Shown in pieces: positions 36,247-44,717 of a DNA stretch of 64,000 bases. Position 1 is the first letter of the stretch. Every line of letters starts with the position of its first letter. This DNA is from Hydrotalea sandarakina (GTDB lineage: Bacteria; Bacteroidota; Bacteroidia; Chitinophagales; Chitinophagaceae). Under the pieces are notes generated by a model, which ran no database searches, was not told the origin of the DNA, and worked only from the letters and a program-made list of their open reading frames with translations. Where the stretch lies: the NCBI RefSeq assembly GCF_003254115.1, contig NZ_QKZV01000005.1:190674-254673 (forward strand). The letters run 5' to 3'. Both the position numbers and the translations under genes were made by a program.

Positions 36247-37416
36247 CTAATGAATTACACTTATTGCTTTTTCTAAAACAAGATCCCTTCCTTCCTGAAT
36301 ACTAGTTGAATTAAATGGAATGAAAACATCCGGTGGAAATCCTATATTCTCGTATATTTTATTGTTTATAAATTTAAAACGAGCAGAAGATAATTGTACA
36401 CTCATAAAATCCGGGATTGTAAAACTTCCGCAATTCATCGAGCTGTCCTCTACTATTGCACCTGTTGCACCAAATGTATTTTCGCCTATCAACAGACTGT
36501 TAGGTAAAGTTTTAAAAAACATTACGAAAGCTTCAGCGGTTGAAGCAGAAAAATTATCTGCAAGAACAATTATAGGCTTACCAATATTATTATAATTATC
36601 ATTTGGATTAACTAAAGCCGGTAACCACGTAGAATAGCTATAAATTCCTTCACCTATTTTATATTGAGCATAACCATAAAGATGTTGATGATTTACAAAA
36701 TGTTTTGCAAAAAAATTCAAATCATTTAAATCTCCGCCTAAATTACTTCTAACATCAATAATTAATCCTTTAATAGTATCCGATAAATTATTAAGCATTG
36801 CAAAATATGATTGCAAAGCATATTTTATGTAATAACCATTTGGACTAGTGTAGCTTTCGGATAATGAGCAATGATTAAAACTTATGTACAATATTTTATG
36901 TTTGATTGTCCCACATAAAACAGTTAAAGCCTCACCGTTGTTGATGAAATCTGTATTTTTAGCCATTAAATACCCTTTGTCTAAATAATTTGTATCAATT
37001 TTCCAATAAGGATAAGGGGGATGAAAAGAAATTAATTTACTTTTTCGGTCATAGGCTGGAAATATAGCAGAATCCGTTAATACAGGATTTAGGAAATTAA
37101 TATTGTAATGATTATCCAATAAATTTTTAGATATGTCTCTAAAATAAGAAACACTTTTTTTAATATCATTTTCCTTATTTAAATCTAAATTATTGAATAA
37201 AGGATCATATTTGTTAAACACAGCTGCCCAATTGGTTGTATCTAAATCCCAATAAGCGTAGTTACTTTTCATTTTCATCCAATAGTTTTCAAAAACATCT
37301 TTAAATGTCTGAGGATTATCGGAATAACTAAGTGCTGAATTTCGATAACATGAAACTATTAAAGAAAAAAATACAAATAAACTTATTAAAGAAAATAATT
37401 TTTTAAAGTTTACCAT
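36247..37416 (-). CDS. S41-family peptidase lipoprotein
   Basis: 389 residues. Lipoprotein signal with Cys in FSLIVSCYRN (about residue 23), an N-terminal helical region (about 35-110) typical of the tricorn/CRBP-type S41 proteins, and a catalytic core with KGLIIDVRSNLGGDLNDL (about 215-232), nucleophile Ser in DNFSASTAEAF (about residue 290) and GENTFGATGAI. S41 enzymes cleave C-terminal or unfolded segments of exported proteins. Its start overlaps the barrel gene by 14 bases, so it is translated from the same message as the phase-switch lipoprotein operon starting at 40074. A role in trimming the partner surface proteins is inferred. Confidence 0.88.
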   Translation of the reverse strand: MVNFKKLFSLISLFVFFSLIVSCYRNSALSYSDNPQTFKDVFENYWMKMKSNYAYWDLDTTNWAAVFNKYDPLFNNLDLNKENDIKKSVSYFRDISKNLLDNHYNINFLNPVLTDSAIFPAYDRKSKLISFHPPYPYWKIDTNYLDKGYLMAKNTDFINNGEALTVLCGTIKHKILYISFNHCSLSESYTSPNGYYIKYALQSYFAMLNNLSDTIKGLIIDVRSNLGGDLNDLNFFAKHFVNHQHLYGYAQYKIGEGIYSYSTWLPALVNPNDNYNNIGKPIIVLADNFSASTAEAFVMFFKTLPNSLLIGENTFGATGAIVEDSSMNCGSFTIPDFMSVQLSSARFKFINNKIYENIGFPPDVFIPFNSTSIQEGRDLVLEKAISVIH

Positions 37417-38161
37417 TTTTTAAAAAATGTTTTGCATGTTTCAACTCTATTAAAACTCCACTTTCAATTACAAAGGTTTTAAAATAACCATAAAGTTGAA
37501 AATTGCCCTTGCTTTTTTCATTATTTGTAATGGATTGAAAATACTGACCTTTTAAAGCAAGGCAAATATTTCGATTTATAAGATAATGAATACCAATTCC
37601 TGTGTTCCACCCAAATCCCCATCTATTGTCAGCATCTGAAAAAATATATTTCACCTTATATTCCGTTAGTCTTGCATACTGTGTAATATTCCCATTTGAA
37701 TTCAAGCTATCAATGCTGTTATAAACATTTGGCAAGACTCCTTTAATATGGCTTTGCAGCCAATAACTAACAAATCCACCCCCCGAAATGGAAATTTTAA
37801 TTTTTTGAGCTTTTAAAAAATAAAACCCAAGTGAAACTGGTAACTGTAAATAATTATTATCATATTGTTGATATATTTCACTATTGTAAAATTTTTGAAA
37901 TCTAAAATTTTTTGAAATAAATGTAAAATTTGTTTCAAGAAATAGATTATTAAATAAATAATTATAGTTGATACCTACAATATATCCATCTCTATTCCTT
38001 TCATTTAATGAATTATCACTGATCAAAATATTATTTGAATAACCAGCTGTAATGCCAAGTTTTGCTTGTGCTAATAAATTATAAGAATTACAAAAAAGAA
38101 TTAAACAATTAAGAGCTACATAAAACGTTATTTTATACAATTTAAAAAAATATACGGGCAT
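37403..38161 (-). CDS. PorT-like outer-membrane beta-barrel protein
   Basis: 252 residues with a signal peptide (hydrophobic about 10-27, ending LLAQA). The mature part alternates aromatic and polar residues in strands (KLGITAGYSNNILISD, GYIVGINYNYLFNNLFLETNF and so on) and looks like the small barrels of the PorT/OMP_b-brl_2 group. It is the third gene of a four-gene unit, 11 bases after the small lipoprotein and overlapping the S41 protease. It may be the outer-membrane partner for the lipoproteins; no specific function is visible. Confidence 0.75.
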   Translation of the reverse strand: MPVYFFKLYKITFYVALNCLILFCNSYNLLAQAKLGITAGYSNNILISDNSLNERNRDGYIVGINYNYLFNNLFLETNFTFISKNFRFQKFYNSEIYQQYDNNYLQLPVSLGFYFLKAQKIKISISGGGFVSYWLQSHIKGVLPNVYNSIDSLNSNGNITQYARLTEYKVKYIFSDADNRWGFGWNTGIGIHYLINRNICLALKGQYFQSITNNEKSKGNFQLYGYFKTFVIESGVLIELKHAKHFLKNGKL

Positions 38162-38172
38162 ATTAAGCCTAT

Positions 38173-38517
38173 CTATTGAAAATGAAGAAATAAAGCAATA
38201 GGATTGGTACCATCAACCACAGATATATTACTTATATCATATCTGTCCAGATATAATAGATTAAAAACATCGTAATTTCCATTAATGCTTATGAAGCCAT
38301 TTTCTATATTCCAATTTTTACCATAGTCACTTGAAACTGGCGTGCCGGGAAAACCGGTATTATCGCTCCAGCAAATTACCCTTTGTACATTATTTGATTT
38401 GATTACATTTAAAATTTGAGCAGTTATTTGGTCTGCACTGGTAGGGGTAATGACAGTTTCCTTTTTACAAGCAGAAAAAATGACAAATACGCATAAAATA
38501 GAAATAATTTTTTTCAT
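38173..38517 (-). CDS. Small lipoprotein of unknown function
   Basis: 114 residues. The signal MKKIISILCVFVIFSACKK gives a clear lipobox (Cys 17). The mature part is about 97 residues with no recognisable domain; it contains NVQRVICWSDNTGFPGTP and ends PIALFLHFQ. It lies between the phase-switch lipoprotein gene (13 bases upstream) and the barrel gene (11 bases downstream), so all are tightly co-transcribed. It is probably a periplasm- or surface-facing accessory of the same system. Confidence 0.7.
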   Translation of the reverse strand: MKKIISILCVFVIFSACKKETVITPTSADQITAQILNVIKSNNVQRVICWSDNTGFPGTPVSSDYGKNWNIENGFISINGNYDVFNLLYLDRYDISNISVVDGTNPIALFLHFQ

Positions 38518-38530
38518 ACATTATCAATTT

Positions 38531-40074
38531 TTAATTGTTTACAACATTAGCTAAGAAAGTTTTTACGATTAAAGGGCCGTTACCACTGCAGCCAGGAAAT
38601 TTTACGTTAAAAGAAATCCGGATGGCTGCGGTTGGTGAGTATCTTGCACCTACAAATGAAGGAACTGAAAGATAATTGGTTTGAAGGGCAGTAATATTGC
38701 CAATCGTTTCTAATTGTGTACTATCAATATAGGGAATAATTGGAATAGGATTGATTAACACAATTGATTCGTTGTAATTTGTGACATAACTGCTTACAAG
38801 TGGGTTAAATATTTTATTAAAAGAATTATCATCGATTTTAAAATTAAAGTTTGTAAAAGTGTTATCAATTGTTTGAGGAGTTCCAGTTGAATAGGTATTT
38901 TTAACTAAATGTACTGTTGGTTTAGCAGCAATATTAAAAATACCCATAGGCAATCTGTATGCAGGCATATACCCATCAATGGCCATATTTCCTAAAGTAG
39001 TACCAGGAATAAAGAATCCTAATCCAGGATAAGGTATAATCCCACCATTTTCCGAAGAAGTGCCTCTTAATTGAATCTGAGTATTTATGGATAAATTCAC
39101 TTCTTGAGTATTAGAACTACTCCCGCCGAAAATAGCATTAAAAACATTATTAACTACCCCCGACAGGCCAGATGTTAACCCAGTTTCGACAGCAGAAACT
39201 GCTTTAGCAGAAAGACCTATCGAAGTAGGAATATTTTTATATTTATCGATAGCCTGAATGCCAGTGGCCTCAAATGTCCCTTTTAAAAGATTGCTGAACA
39301 AATTACTGGGTTGACTTGGTGTAGAGATAATACCATTAATTGTACCATACTGATCCCCTGAAAATTGAAAAGTACTTATATTAGTCCATTGAAAAAACCA
39401 ATTTAGATTAATTTGATCAGTTGAAGTATTTGTAATGTTCGGATCATAAGCAATTTCAAACTGACTTGCATACCAAGTATTTATTGCAATTTGTGTAGGT
39501 TCTATTTTGGTAACTGTAGTATTATTTTGCGAGACATCAATTAAATCTTGACCAATAAAATTCAACATAGAAGAGTTATTCGCGTTAGGTCCTAAATTTA
39601 AACCCGAGGTAAGGTATGTTGAAGGTAAAGAGTTGACATCATCTACAAACATATAAATCCTTAACAAACCACGATATTGATTATAAAGAGCAAACCATGG
39701 ATTGTGTTGTAAGATATTTGTATTAAAAGTATTGTAGACCAAAACCCATCCATCACTTTGTTTAATGTCATATAAAATGTCAGAAGAAAATCCTCTAACA
39801 GCTCCACTAGCCCATGGAGATAAGATTTGTATTCCTGATGGAGTTGGCATAAAATCTAAGTTTTCCCAGTTGCCTAAAGGGTAAGTATGTATACTATCTT
39901 TAGCGTTAACAGAAATTAAAGATGAACTGTGAAAATCTTTTTTACAACCACTTGTTACCATGAAAATAAAGGCAAATAAAAGAAAGCTAAAGTTTATCAA
40001 AAACTTTTTAGGCTTTAACCATAAATAAATGTAATTTTTTGCGGGGGTGGGGGGGGGGGGAGAATTTTTTTCAT
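38531..40074 (-). CDS. Phase-variable candidate lipoprotein, shown here out of frame at a C12 tract
   Basis: The reading frame that encodes the protein is open from 40096 to 38531, but its only upstream start is a TTG that lies inside the promoter's -7 element. The natural start, ATGAAAAAAATTCTC at 40074 just downstream of an exact promoter, is one frame off. With 12 C in the tract it ends after about 20 codons. One more C (13), or two fewer (10), would join MKKIL-PPPP to a basic stretch, hydrophobic core and lipobox (IFMVTSGC), giving about 513-514 residues. No known domain is seen in the body. It heads a unit with a small lipoprotein, a barrel and an S41 protease. A sequencing error in the homopolymer is the main alternative. 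Confidence 0.7.
40049..40060. repeat. Homopolymer of 12 G (12 C on the coding strand)
   Basis: Twelve G in a row, next to a further run of five G (40043-40047). It is the longest G/C homopolymer in the window by a wide margin, in otherwise very AT-rich DNA. It lies between the ATG at 40074 and the signal peptide of the lipoprotein gene, the classic place for a slipped-strand on/off switch. Confidence 0.95.
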
Positions 40075-40093
40075 AAAAATTGAATTTGTTATT

Positions 40094-40124
40094 CAAATTT
40101 AAAAATATATTTTAAAAATTCAAA
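40094..40124 (-). promoter_or_regulatory. Exact Bacteroidota promoter for the phase-switch operon
   Basis: On the minus strand TTTG (40121-40124), a 19-base spacer and TAAATTTG (40094-40101) match TTTG-N19-21-TAnnTTTG perfectly. The transcript should begin near 40086, only about 12 bases ahead of the ATG at 40074. The TTG that opens the longer frame falls within the -7 element, so it cannot be translated from this transcript. Confidence 0.75.
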
Positions 40125-40222
40125 TTAAAATTAACTTAAATAAAAATGTTAATCTTTTATTGCAAAGAACGCCTCATTACATTAAACAAAAAATCAAATA
40201 TTTTCAACATTTATGTTCCCTC

Positions 40223-40786
40223 TCATTTCCCATCAATTGCACTACGCACTTTATTTTCAAATATACCGGTGCTGCGTACTTCTAAAACAATGTTGTACGA
40301 TAAATTATCAGTTGTAGTAGTGTTGTTGGTAGCATTGGCGGTTTGGCCAAAACCTGCAATGCGGGCATCGGTATTGGCTAAGTTTATTTGTAAATAAGTG
40401 TGGTTGTTTTGTTCGTACAAATGCATCATCCATGCACCATTTAAAATGGAAGGACGAATAGTAGGTTGTACCATAGTCCAATCGCGGTATTTTGAACATA
40501 CCACATAGGCTAAACTATCGGTGGGTGCATCATTGGCATTTTCCCAGGTGTAATGTTTTAAAAATGAAACCTTATCGGTTATAAGAATGCCATCCGCTTT
40601 ATCCAATGTTTTCAATCCAATTCCTTCTCTCGTAAAAAAATTAATTAATGTATCCCATGCTGCTGCTTTACTCAATTCGGTTGAAAAAGTATAACCTTCT
40701 TTATGATAAGTACCTTTTAGCGGAATCACATGCATGGCACAGGAACTGCATAAACAGAGCAAACAAATAACGAAAAGGTTTTTCAT
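40223..40786 (-). CDS. Lipoprotein of unknown function
   Basis: 187 residues. Signal peptide with lipobox CLCSSC (Cys about 16). The mature region is a mixed alpha/beta protein with no family I recognise; it contains a helical stretch FSTELSKAAAWDTLINFF and a Thr/Asn-rich stretch TANATNNTTTTDN. It is the last of three lipoprotein genes packed 9-12 bases apart (42412 to 40223), followed by about 150 bases before the phase-switch gene. Probably surface-exposed. Confidence 0.68.
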   Translation of the reverse strand: MKNLFVICLLCLCSSCAMHVIPLKGTYHKEGYTFSTELSKAAAWDTLINFFTREGIGLKTLDKADGILITDKVSFLKHYTWENANDAPTDSLAYVVCSKYRDWTMVQPTIRPSILNGAWMMHLYEQNNHTYLQINLANTDARIAGFGQTANATNNTTTTDNLSYNIVLEVRSTGIFENKVRSAIDGK

Positions 40787-40795
40787 AAAAGAAAT

Positions 40796-41209
40796 TTAAT
40801 ATTTTACAAAATTGGCATAATAATTAATGGTTAGGTTATTGGTATTTATTTTCAGTTGCAGGCTAACTGTATTTAATTGCGTAATTAATAAACGGGCAGT
40901 ATCGGTACTTCCCATTAAGCTTAATTGGTTATTGGTTACTTTATAGGTAGTATAAGTAGTTCTTCCACCTAAAATATAATATGCCGTATCGTTGGCAGTA
41001 AACTGTAACGAGTCAGCAAAATTGGTAACCAATGCAGTATCATAAACAGTGTGGGAATTATACAATTTACCCGCCGAATTCAGGGTATCGATCTGGCTGT
41101 TTTGATAACGCCAATTACCTACAATAGCAGCAGTATAGTTCACACTATCATTTTTCTTACAACCAATTGCAATGAATACCGCCAATACAATGAATAATAC
41201 ATATTTCAT
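40796..41209 (-). CDS. Small lipocalin-like lipoprotein
   Basis: 137 residues. Signal peptide with Cys in VFIAIGCKK (about 17). The mature part starts with a VGNWRYQNSQID motif and then alternates short strands (DTAYYILGGRTTYTTYKVTNNQLSL), a pattern typical of the lipocalin-like small lipoproteins found widely in Bacteroidota. Middle gene of the three-gene lipoprotein run, 12 bases after the propeller lipoprotein and 9 bases before the next. No catalytic residues are evident. Confidence 0.68.
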   Translation of the reverse strand: MKYVLFIVLAVFIAIGCKKNDSVNYTAAIVGNWRYQNSQIDTLNSAGKLYNSHTVYDTALVTNFADSLQFTANDTAYYILGGRTTYTTYKVTNNQLSLMGSTDTARLLITQLNTVSLQLKINTNNLTINYYANFVKY

Positions 41210-41221
41210 ACAATCTACAAT

Positions 41222-42412
41222 TTAATGAATGGGTGTTTTTAATTGATTTACATAAGCAGTATCACGGTAATACACCCCGTTATAAGTAGTAACAAAAAAG
41301 TATTTTCCTACTCTTGTCAAAGAAGTTATTCTTGAATTGTCTGGAATGCCGGTATTGTTCAGTTCATTCAAATAAAAATTATTCCCATTCATGCCCACAA
41401 TAAAAAGTTTATTGGAACCCATCATGGTAGCATAAAGTTTATCATCAATTGTTCTGAAAATAATATAACTTAAAGCATTGGGGTAGTTGGAAATAGTATT
41501 GAATTGTTGCCAGGTTTCACCCTTATCGGTTGAGTAGAAAATATTGCCGTAGGAATTAATGAATAAATTATTTCCGATACTAAACATATTATAAAATCGG
41601 AAGTTATTTGCTACGGTTGGGGTTACCGGGTTATACCCAAATGCCTTTACGTTACCCAATGTATCAATTCTATATAACTGGCTATTGAAATTAACAAAAA
41701 ACTTGTTGAAGAATGTTGCACAATAATAAAAAGAGGTTGCGGGTAGTGTTCCGGCTGCCGGCGATACACTAACCATTTTTACGGAAGACATATTGGGATG
41801 TGTAGGTAAGCCGGGCGAACCAATAAAACTTGTATCTAAATTTACTAAATCAAAACGAACTGTATTATAATCAGCTGTTTCCACCGGCGACAGCATATAA
41901 TGACCGCTATTCAATGGATAAGATCCTACAGGAAAGCATTGGTCAGGCGAATAGTAAAGCTGGCTGAATATACTATTTAAACCCGGCGTATAATTGGGCA
42001 CATAAATAAACTGAGAAAACTGATTATTATAAGGTATATGCAAAATATTGATGGTATTATTGGTAGCGTAATAGATGCAGTAATTATTATAAAAATTAAT
42101 GGCAGAAGTGGCTTGTAAATTATCATTAACATTTAATAGAGTCAAAAAAAACGCATTACTGAAACCATTTTTGCCAACATTCATGGTAAAGTAGCAGGTA
42201 CCGTTGGCAAGCGTGAACAAACTATCATTAAAACAACCACTATTGTAAAAATTGGCCCCAATAAGATTTACTGCATCTAAAGATTGCCATGTATTATTGG
42301 TATTATTTGGTGCGGACTGCACTATTTGTGTAACCGTTTTTTTGCAGGCAACCAAAAATAATAGGCCGACAACCATTATTGCCAATGCCTGCTTTGCTTT
42401 TCTCTCTTTCAT
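41222..42412 (-). CDS. Beta-propeller-like lipoprotein with Asp-box
   Basis: 396 residues from the ATG at 42412; the longer frame begins two codons earlier at TTG. Lipobox in GLLFLVACKK (Cys about 23). The C-terminal half contains an Asp-box (YSTDKGETWQQF, about residue 305), the hallmark of BNR/sortilin-type propellers, and shows repeated strand patterns such as NNLFINSYGNIFYST and KYFFVTTYNGVYYRD. It leads the run of three lipoproteins and has a near-consensus promoter upstream. It probably binds a surface ligand; no enzymatic site is evident. Confidence 0.72.
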   Translation of the reverse strand: MKERKAKQALAIMVVGLLFLVACKKTVTQIVQSAPNNTNNTWQSLDAVNLIGANFYNSGCFNDSLFTLANGTCYFTMNVGKNGFSNAFFLTLLNVNDNLQATSAINFYNNYCIYYATNNTINILHIPYNNQFSQFIYVPNYTPGLNSIFSQLYYSPDQCFPVGSYPLNSGHYMLSPVETADYNTVRFDLVNLDTSFIGSPGLPTHPNMSSVKMVSVSPAAGTLPATSFYYCATFFNKFFVNFNSQLYRIDTLGNVKAFGYNPVTPTVANNFRFYNMFSIGNNLFINSYGNIFYSTDKGETWQQFNTISNYPNALSYIIFRTIDDKLYATMMGSNKLFIVGMNGNNFYLNELNNTGIPDNSRITSLTRVGKYFFVTTYNGVYYRDTAYVNQLKTPIH

Positions 42413-42429
42413 AAGCAAAAAATATTATT

Positions 42430-42460
42430 CAAAAATAACCGAAGTGATTTATAGAAAAAA
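42430..42460 (-). promoter_or_regulatory. Probable promoter for the three-lipoprotein operon
   Basis: On the minus strand TTTT (42457-42460), a 19-base spacer and TATTTTTG (42430-42437) match the Bacteroidota consensus with one mismatch, in the -33 element. It sits about 18 bases upstream of the ATG at 42412. The rest of the stretch between this promoter and the tRNA terminator (to 42655) is AT-rich and holds nothing else I can support. Confidence 0.5.
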
Positions 42461-42655
42461 ACGTATTTCTACGTATTATAAAATGTATTTTTTTAATTTA
42501 TAATCTTTTTTAAACTAAGTATATGTTGCAAATGCAGGCAGATAAGCATTTTAGAGGGTTTAACCGAAAAAGATAGCATGGCATTAAAGAATCATTAAAA
42601 AGCTATTATTCTTAAAAAATCAATATCTGCTAATGCTGAATTACAAAATGATCAT

Positions 42656-42681
42656 AAAAAAAAGCAGCTTGAATAGCTGCT
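42656..42681 (-). terminator. Rho-independent terminator after tRNA-Arg
   Basis: On the minus strand a 7-bp perfect stem AGCAGCT/AGCTGCT with a 5-base loop (42663-42681) is followed by eight T. It lies 28 bases downstream of the tRNA gene. Confidence 0.88.
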
Positions 42682-42708
42682 CGCCTTGTTAAAAAAGATG
42701 GTTGTATG

Positions 42709-42780
42709 TGGTCTCACCAAGAATCGAACTTGGATCTAGAGTTTAGGAAACTCCTATTCTATCCATTGAACTATGAGACC
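42709..42780 (-). tRNA. tRNA-Arg (anticodon CCT)
   Basis: Complete cloverleaf on the minus strand: 7-bp acceptor stem GGTCTCA/TGAGACC, D arm GTTC/GAAT, anticodon stem GGAGT/ACTCT with loop TTCCTAA (anticodon CCT, reads AGG), a short variable loop, and T arm CCAAG-TTCGATT-CTTGG. The discriminator base is A and CCA is not encoded. It stands alone as a single-gene transcript with its own promoter element and terminator. Confidence 0.97.
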
Positions 42781-42809
42781 CTACCCCTTTTTAAGTGAAA
42801 AAAGGGCCA

Positions 42810-42817
42810 CAAATGTA
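42810..42817 (-). promoter_or_regulatory. -7 promoter element for tRNA-Arg
   Basis: TACATTTG on the minus strand, an exact TAnnTTTG, about 30 bases upstream of the tRNA 5' end. No good -33 TTTG is seen at 19-21 bases. A small CCCTTTTT/AAAAAGGG hairpin lies between the element and the tRNA (42784-42806). Confidence 0.5.
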
Positions 42818-42892
42818 GGCGTTTCCTGCTTAAAATTGATAGCAGACGGGTACAAAAATACAACACAGCCTGCCGAATACAACAAAATAGGG

Positions 42893-44299
42893 TTATGGTT
42901 TAGCGTTGGCTGTTGCCGTAAATAAAGTCCATGGCCAGGCTTTCATATTTTGCAAGAACTTTGATTGCCAAGCATATTCGGGATGGGCTTTGTAAAATTT
43001 TTCACCCACAAAATCTTCTCCACAGGGATGCCCCATGTGTGCCCAAAACTGCATATGCGCCGCTAAGTCGGCAGTTGTTACCTTGCCTTGCACCGCTCCC
43101 ATAGGATAATAAGGTGCTAAATCCCACTCTTTGCAACCTTTGGCATCTTCATCAATATGCCCGCAAATAACACAACGGTTATTGGCTTGTGTATTATCTA
43201 ACGCATCAAAATGATCGGCTTCCACTTGTTTTCCGGTAGTGGCATCTAATTTTCCTTTCAGGTTAACGCACACCAACTGTTCCATTCTGCGCTTACGGGC
43301 ATTGGGGCTGGTAGTGCTATCGTTTACATTAAAGGTTGTTTCCTGTTGTATGATTTGCGGATCGCTGGGGAAGTTAGAACCAATAATAGCCGTATCCTTA
43401 CTGCGCCATACCCGATAATTTTTTAATCCCAGTTCCAACTTGGCTACTTCATTGGTTTTGGTATCACCAATCAACCAGTCGTTGGCATAACCGCCGTTAT
43501 TGCCTTGCGTAAAAATAGCAATGGCATCATCAATACTATGGGCATATTGTGCCACTTTGCGTGCCCTTTCAAATTCAGGAATACCGGTGGTATCAAATCC
43601 TACAAACTGTGTAATAGTGGTTTCAGTGTACATTAATCCATTGTCAGTAATTACAAAGTCATCACCACTATGAATAAAACCGGGCATACAATCCATCATT
43701 AAATGATTGCCTTTTTCCGGAACAATATCGGCAATAACATTCCAGTGTTGGCCAATAATGTATTCGGTCCAGTTATTATGCCCCATTACAATTTTTCCAT
43801 CTTTGGTATAACTGCCGGTAGCTATAAAAGCACTACAATTACCCGGTGCTTTATTATTCCCACTGCCGGGATTTAAGCGGTTCATGATTTGTGGCACATA
43901 ATAAAAAGCCAATTCTTCCACCGCATTATAAGCCGTTAAATCAAGGCTATCATAATGCAACCCTTGGTCGTGCAAGCCGGCTACTATGCCATTCAATTCA
44001 TCTTTATATTCCCTATCTAATTTATTCCACAAAAAGTTTTGGGCACAGGTACGGTAAAAACTCCAATCTTTTTGGGTTTCGTGTGCCAAGTAATAGGCCA
44101 CTGATTGTATGGAAGTATCAATTTCATGTGCCAATAAATAACCATGCTGATAACCAATTTCAGAGGGTGTACCGGCTAAGTGTACATAAACCCATCCATT
44201 TTTTCTTTCTTTTGAAGCTTTACTCAATGTATTATGATAAGCATTGTTGTGGCAAGCAGAAAGTACTACTAAACCAAATAAGCATAGGGCTAATTTCAT
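42893..44299 (-). CDS. C45/phospholipase B-like Ntn-hydrolase lipoprotein
   Basis: 468 residues from the ATG at 44299; the longer frame starts two codons earlier at TTG. Lipobox VVLSAC (Cys about 16). The chain has a GYQHGYLLAHEI element at about 49-60 and GNCSAFIATGSYTKDGKI near residue 155, where a Cys followed by Ser-Ala matches the self-processing nucleophile of C45 acyltransferase-like and phospholipase B-like Ntn hydrolases, followed by GHNNWTEY. Enzymes of this kind cleave amide or ester bonds of acylated small molecules. It stands alone upstream of the tRNA, with no neighbour to suggest its substrate. Confidence 0.75.
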   Translation of the reverse strand: MKLALCLFGLVVLSACHNNAYHNTLSKASKERKNGWVYVHLAGTPSEIGYQHGYLLAHEIDTSIQSVAYYLAHETQKDWSFYRTCAQNFLWNKLDREYKDELNGIVAGLHDQGLHYDSLDLTAYNAVEELAFYYVPQIMNRLNPGSGNNKAPGNCSAFIATGSYTKDGKIVMGHNNWTEYIIGQHWNVIADIVPEKGNHLMMDCMPGFIHSGDDFVITDNGLMYTETTITQFVGFDTTGIPEFERARKVAQYAHSIDDAIAIFTQGNNGGYANDWLIGDTKTNEVAKLELGLKNYRVWRSKDTAIIGSNFPSDPQIIQQETTFNVNDSTTSPNARKRRMEQLVCVNLKGKLDATTGKQVEADHFDALDNTQANNRCVICGHIDEDAKGCKEWDLAPYYPMGAVQGKVTTADLAAHMQFWAHMGHPCGEDFVGEKFYKAHPEYAWQSKFLQNMKAWPWTLFTATANAKP

Positions 44300-44717
44300 G
44301 AGCAAATGTTTTGGTAGATGGAAGTTACATGGAATATTGGCGCAACAGGCTGAAAATTAGCTTAAATACCCAGTCATAAAAAGCAAATGAAATGAGTAAA
44401 AGATGGTTGCTGCTGTAAAAAAAATATATGGGTTCCAAAGCCTACCCCTTTCCAAACTGGTTCGAGACTGCTTCGAGTCAACAGCGTTGCGCAACGCTGT
44501 AAGTCCGAATGAATATCGAATTTGAATAGAGGGTGAATAAAAGGTATTACCGGTGTTGCCCAATTCCGGCCAAAAGTACAACAGTGAATATAAGCATCCC
44601 CATCTTGCCCATAATACCTTTGATTTTTGTGGGGTTAAAACATTAAATAAACCTTATGCAGCTATTTTAGGTACAGTAGCCGCTTAAAATTGGTATCTTC
44701 CCATCTAAAATTTACGT
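44300..44717. other. Intergenic stretch with palindrome and a -7 element
   Basis: 418 bases between divergent genes. A minus-strand open frame at 44357-44581 has no signal, no recognisable domain, and runs across a perfect palindrome, so I regard it as non-coding. An exact TACCTTTG (-7 type) occurs at 44615-44622 on the plus strand, about 95 bases ahead of the VOC gene, without a clear -33 element. Confidence 0.5.
44481..44500. repeat. Perfect 20-bp palindrome
   Basis: ACAGCGTTGC immediately followed by its reverse complement, with no spacer. It is GC-rich compared with its surroundings and sits in the middle of non-coding DNA. It resembles the core of a dispersed intergenic repeat; only one copy is seen in this window. 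Confidence 0.7.

Noticed and set aside
40074-40096. TTG at 40096 as the true start of the 521-codon lipoprotein frame
   Set aside because: It lies within the promoter's -7 element, so it would be upstream of the expected transcript start.
44357-44581. Minus-strand frame of 74 codons
   Set aside because: It runs through a perfect palindrome in a gap, shows no signal peptide or domain, and is better read as part of an intergenic repeat.
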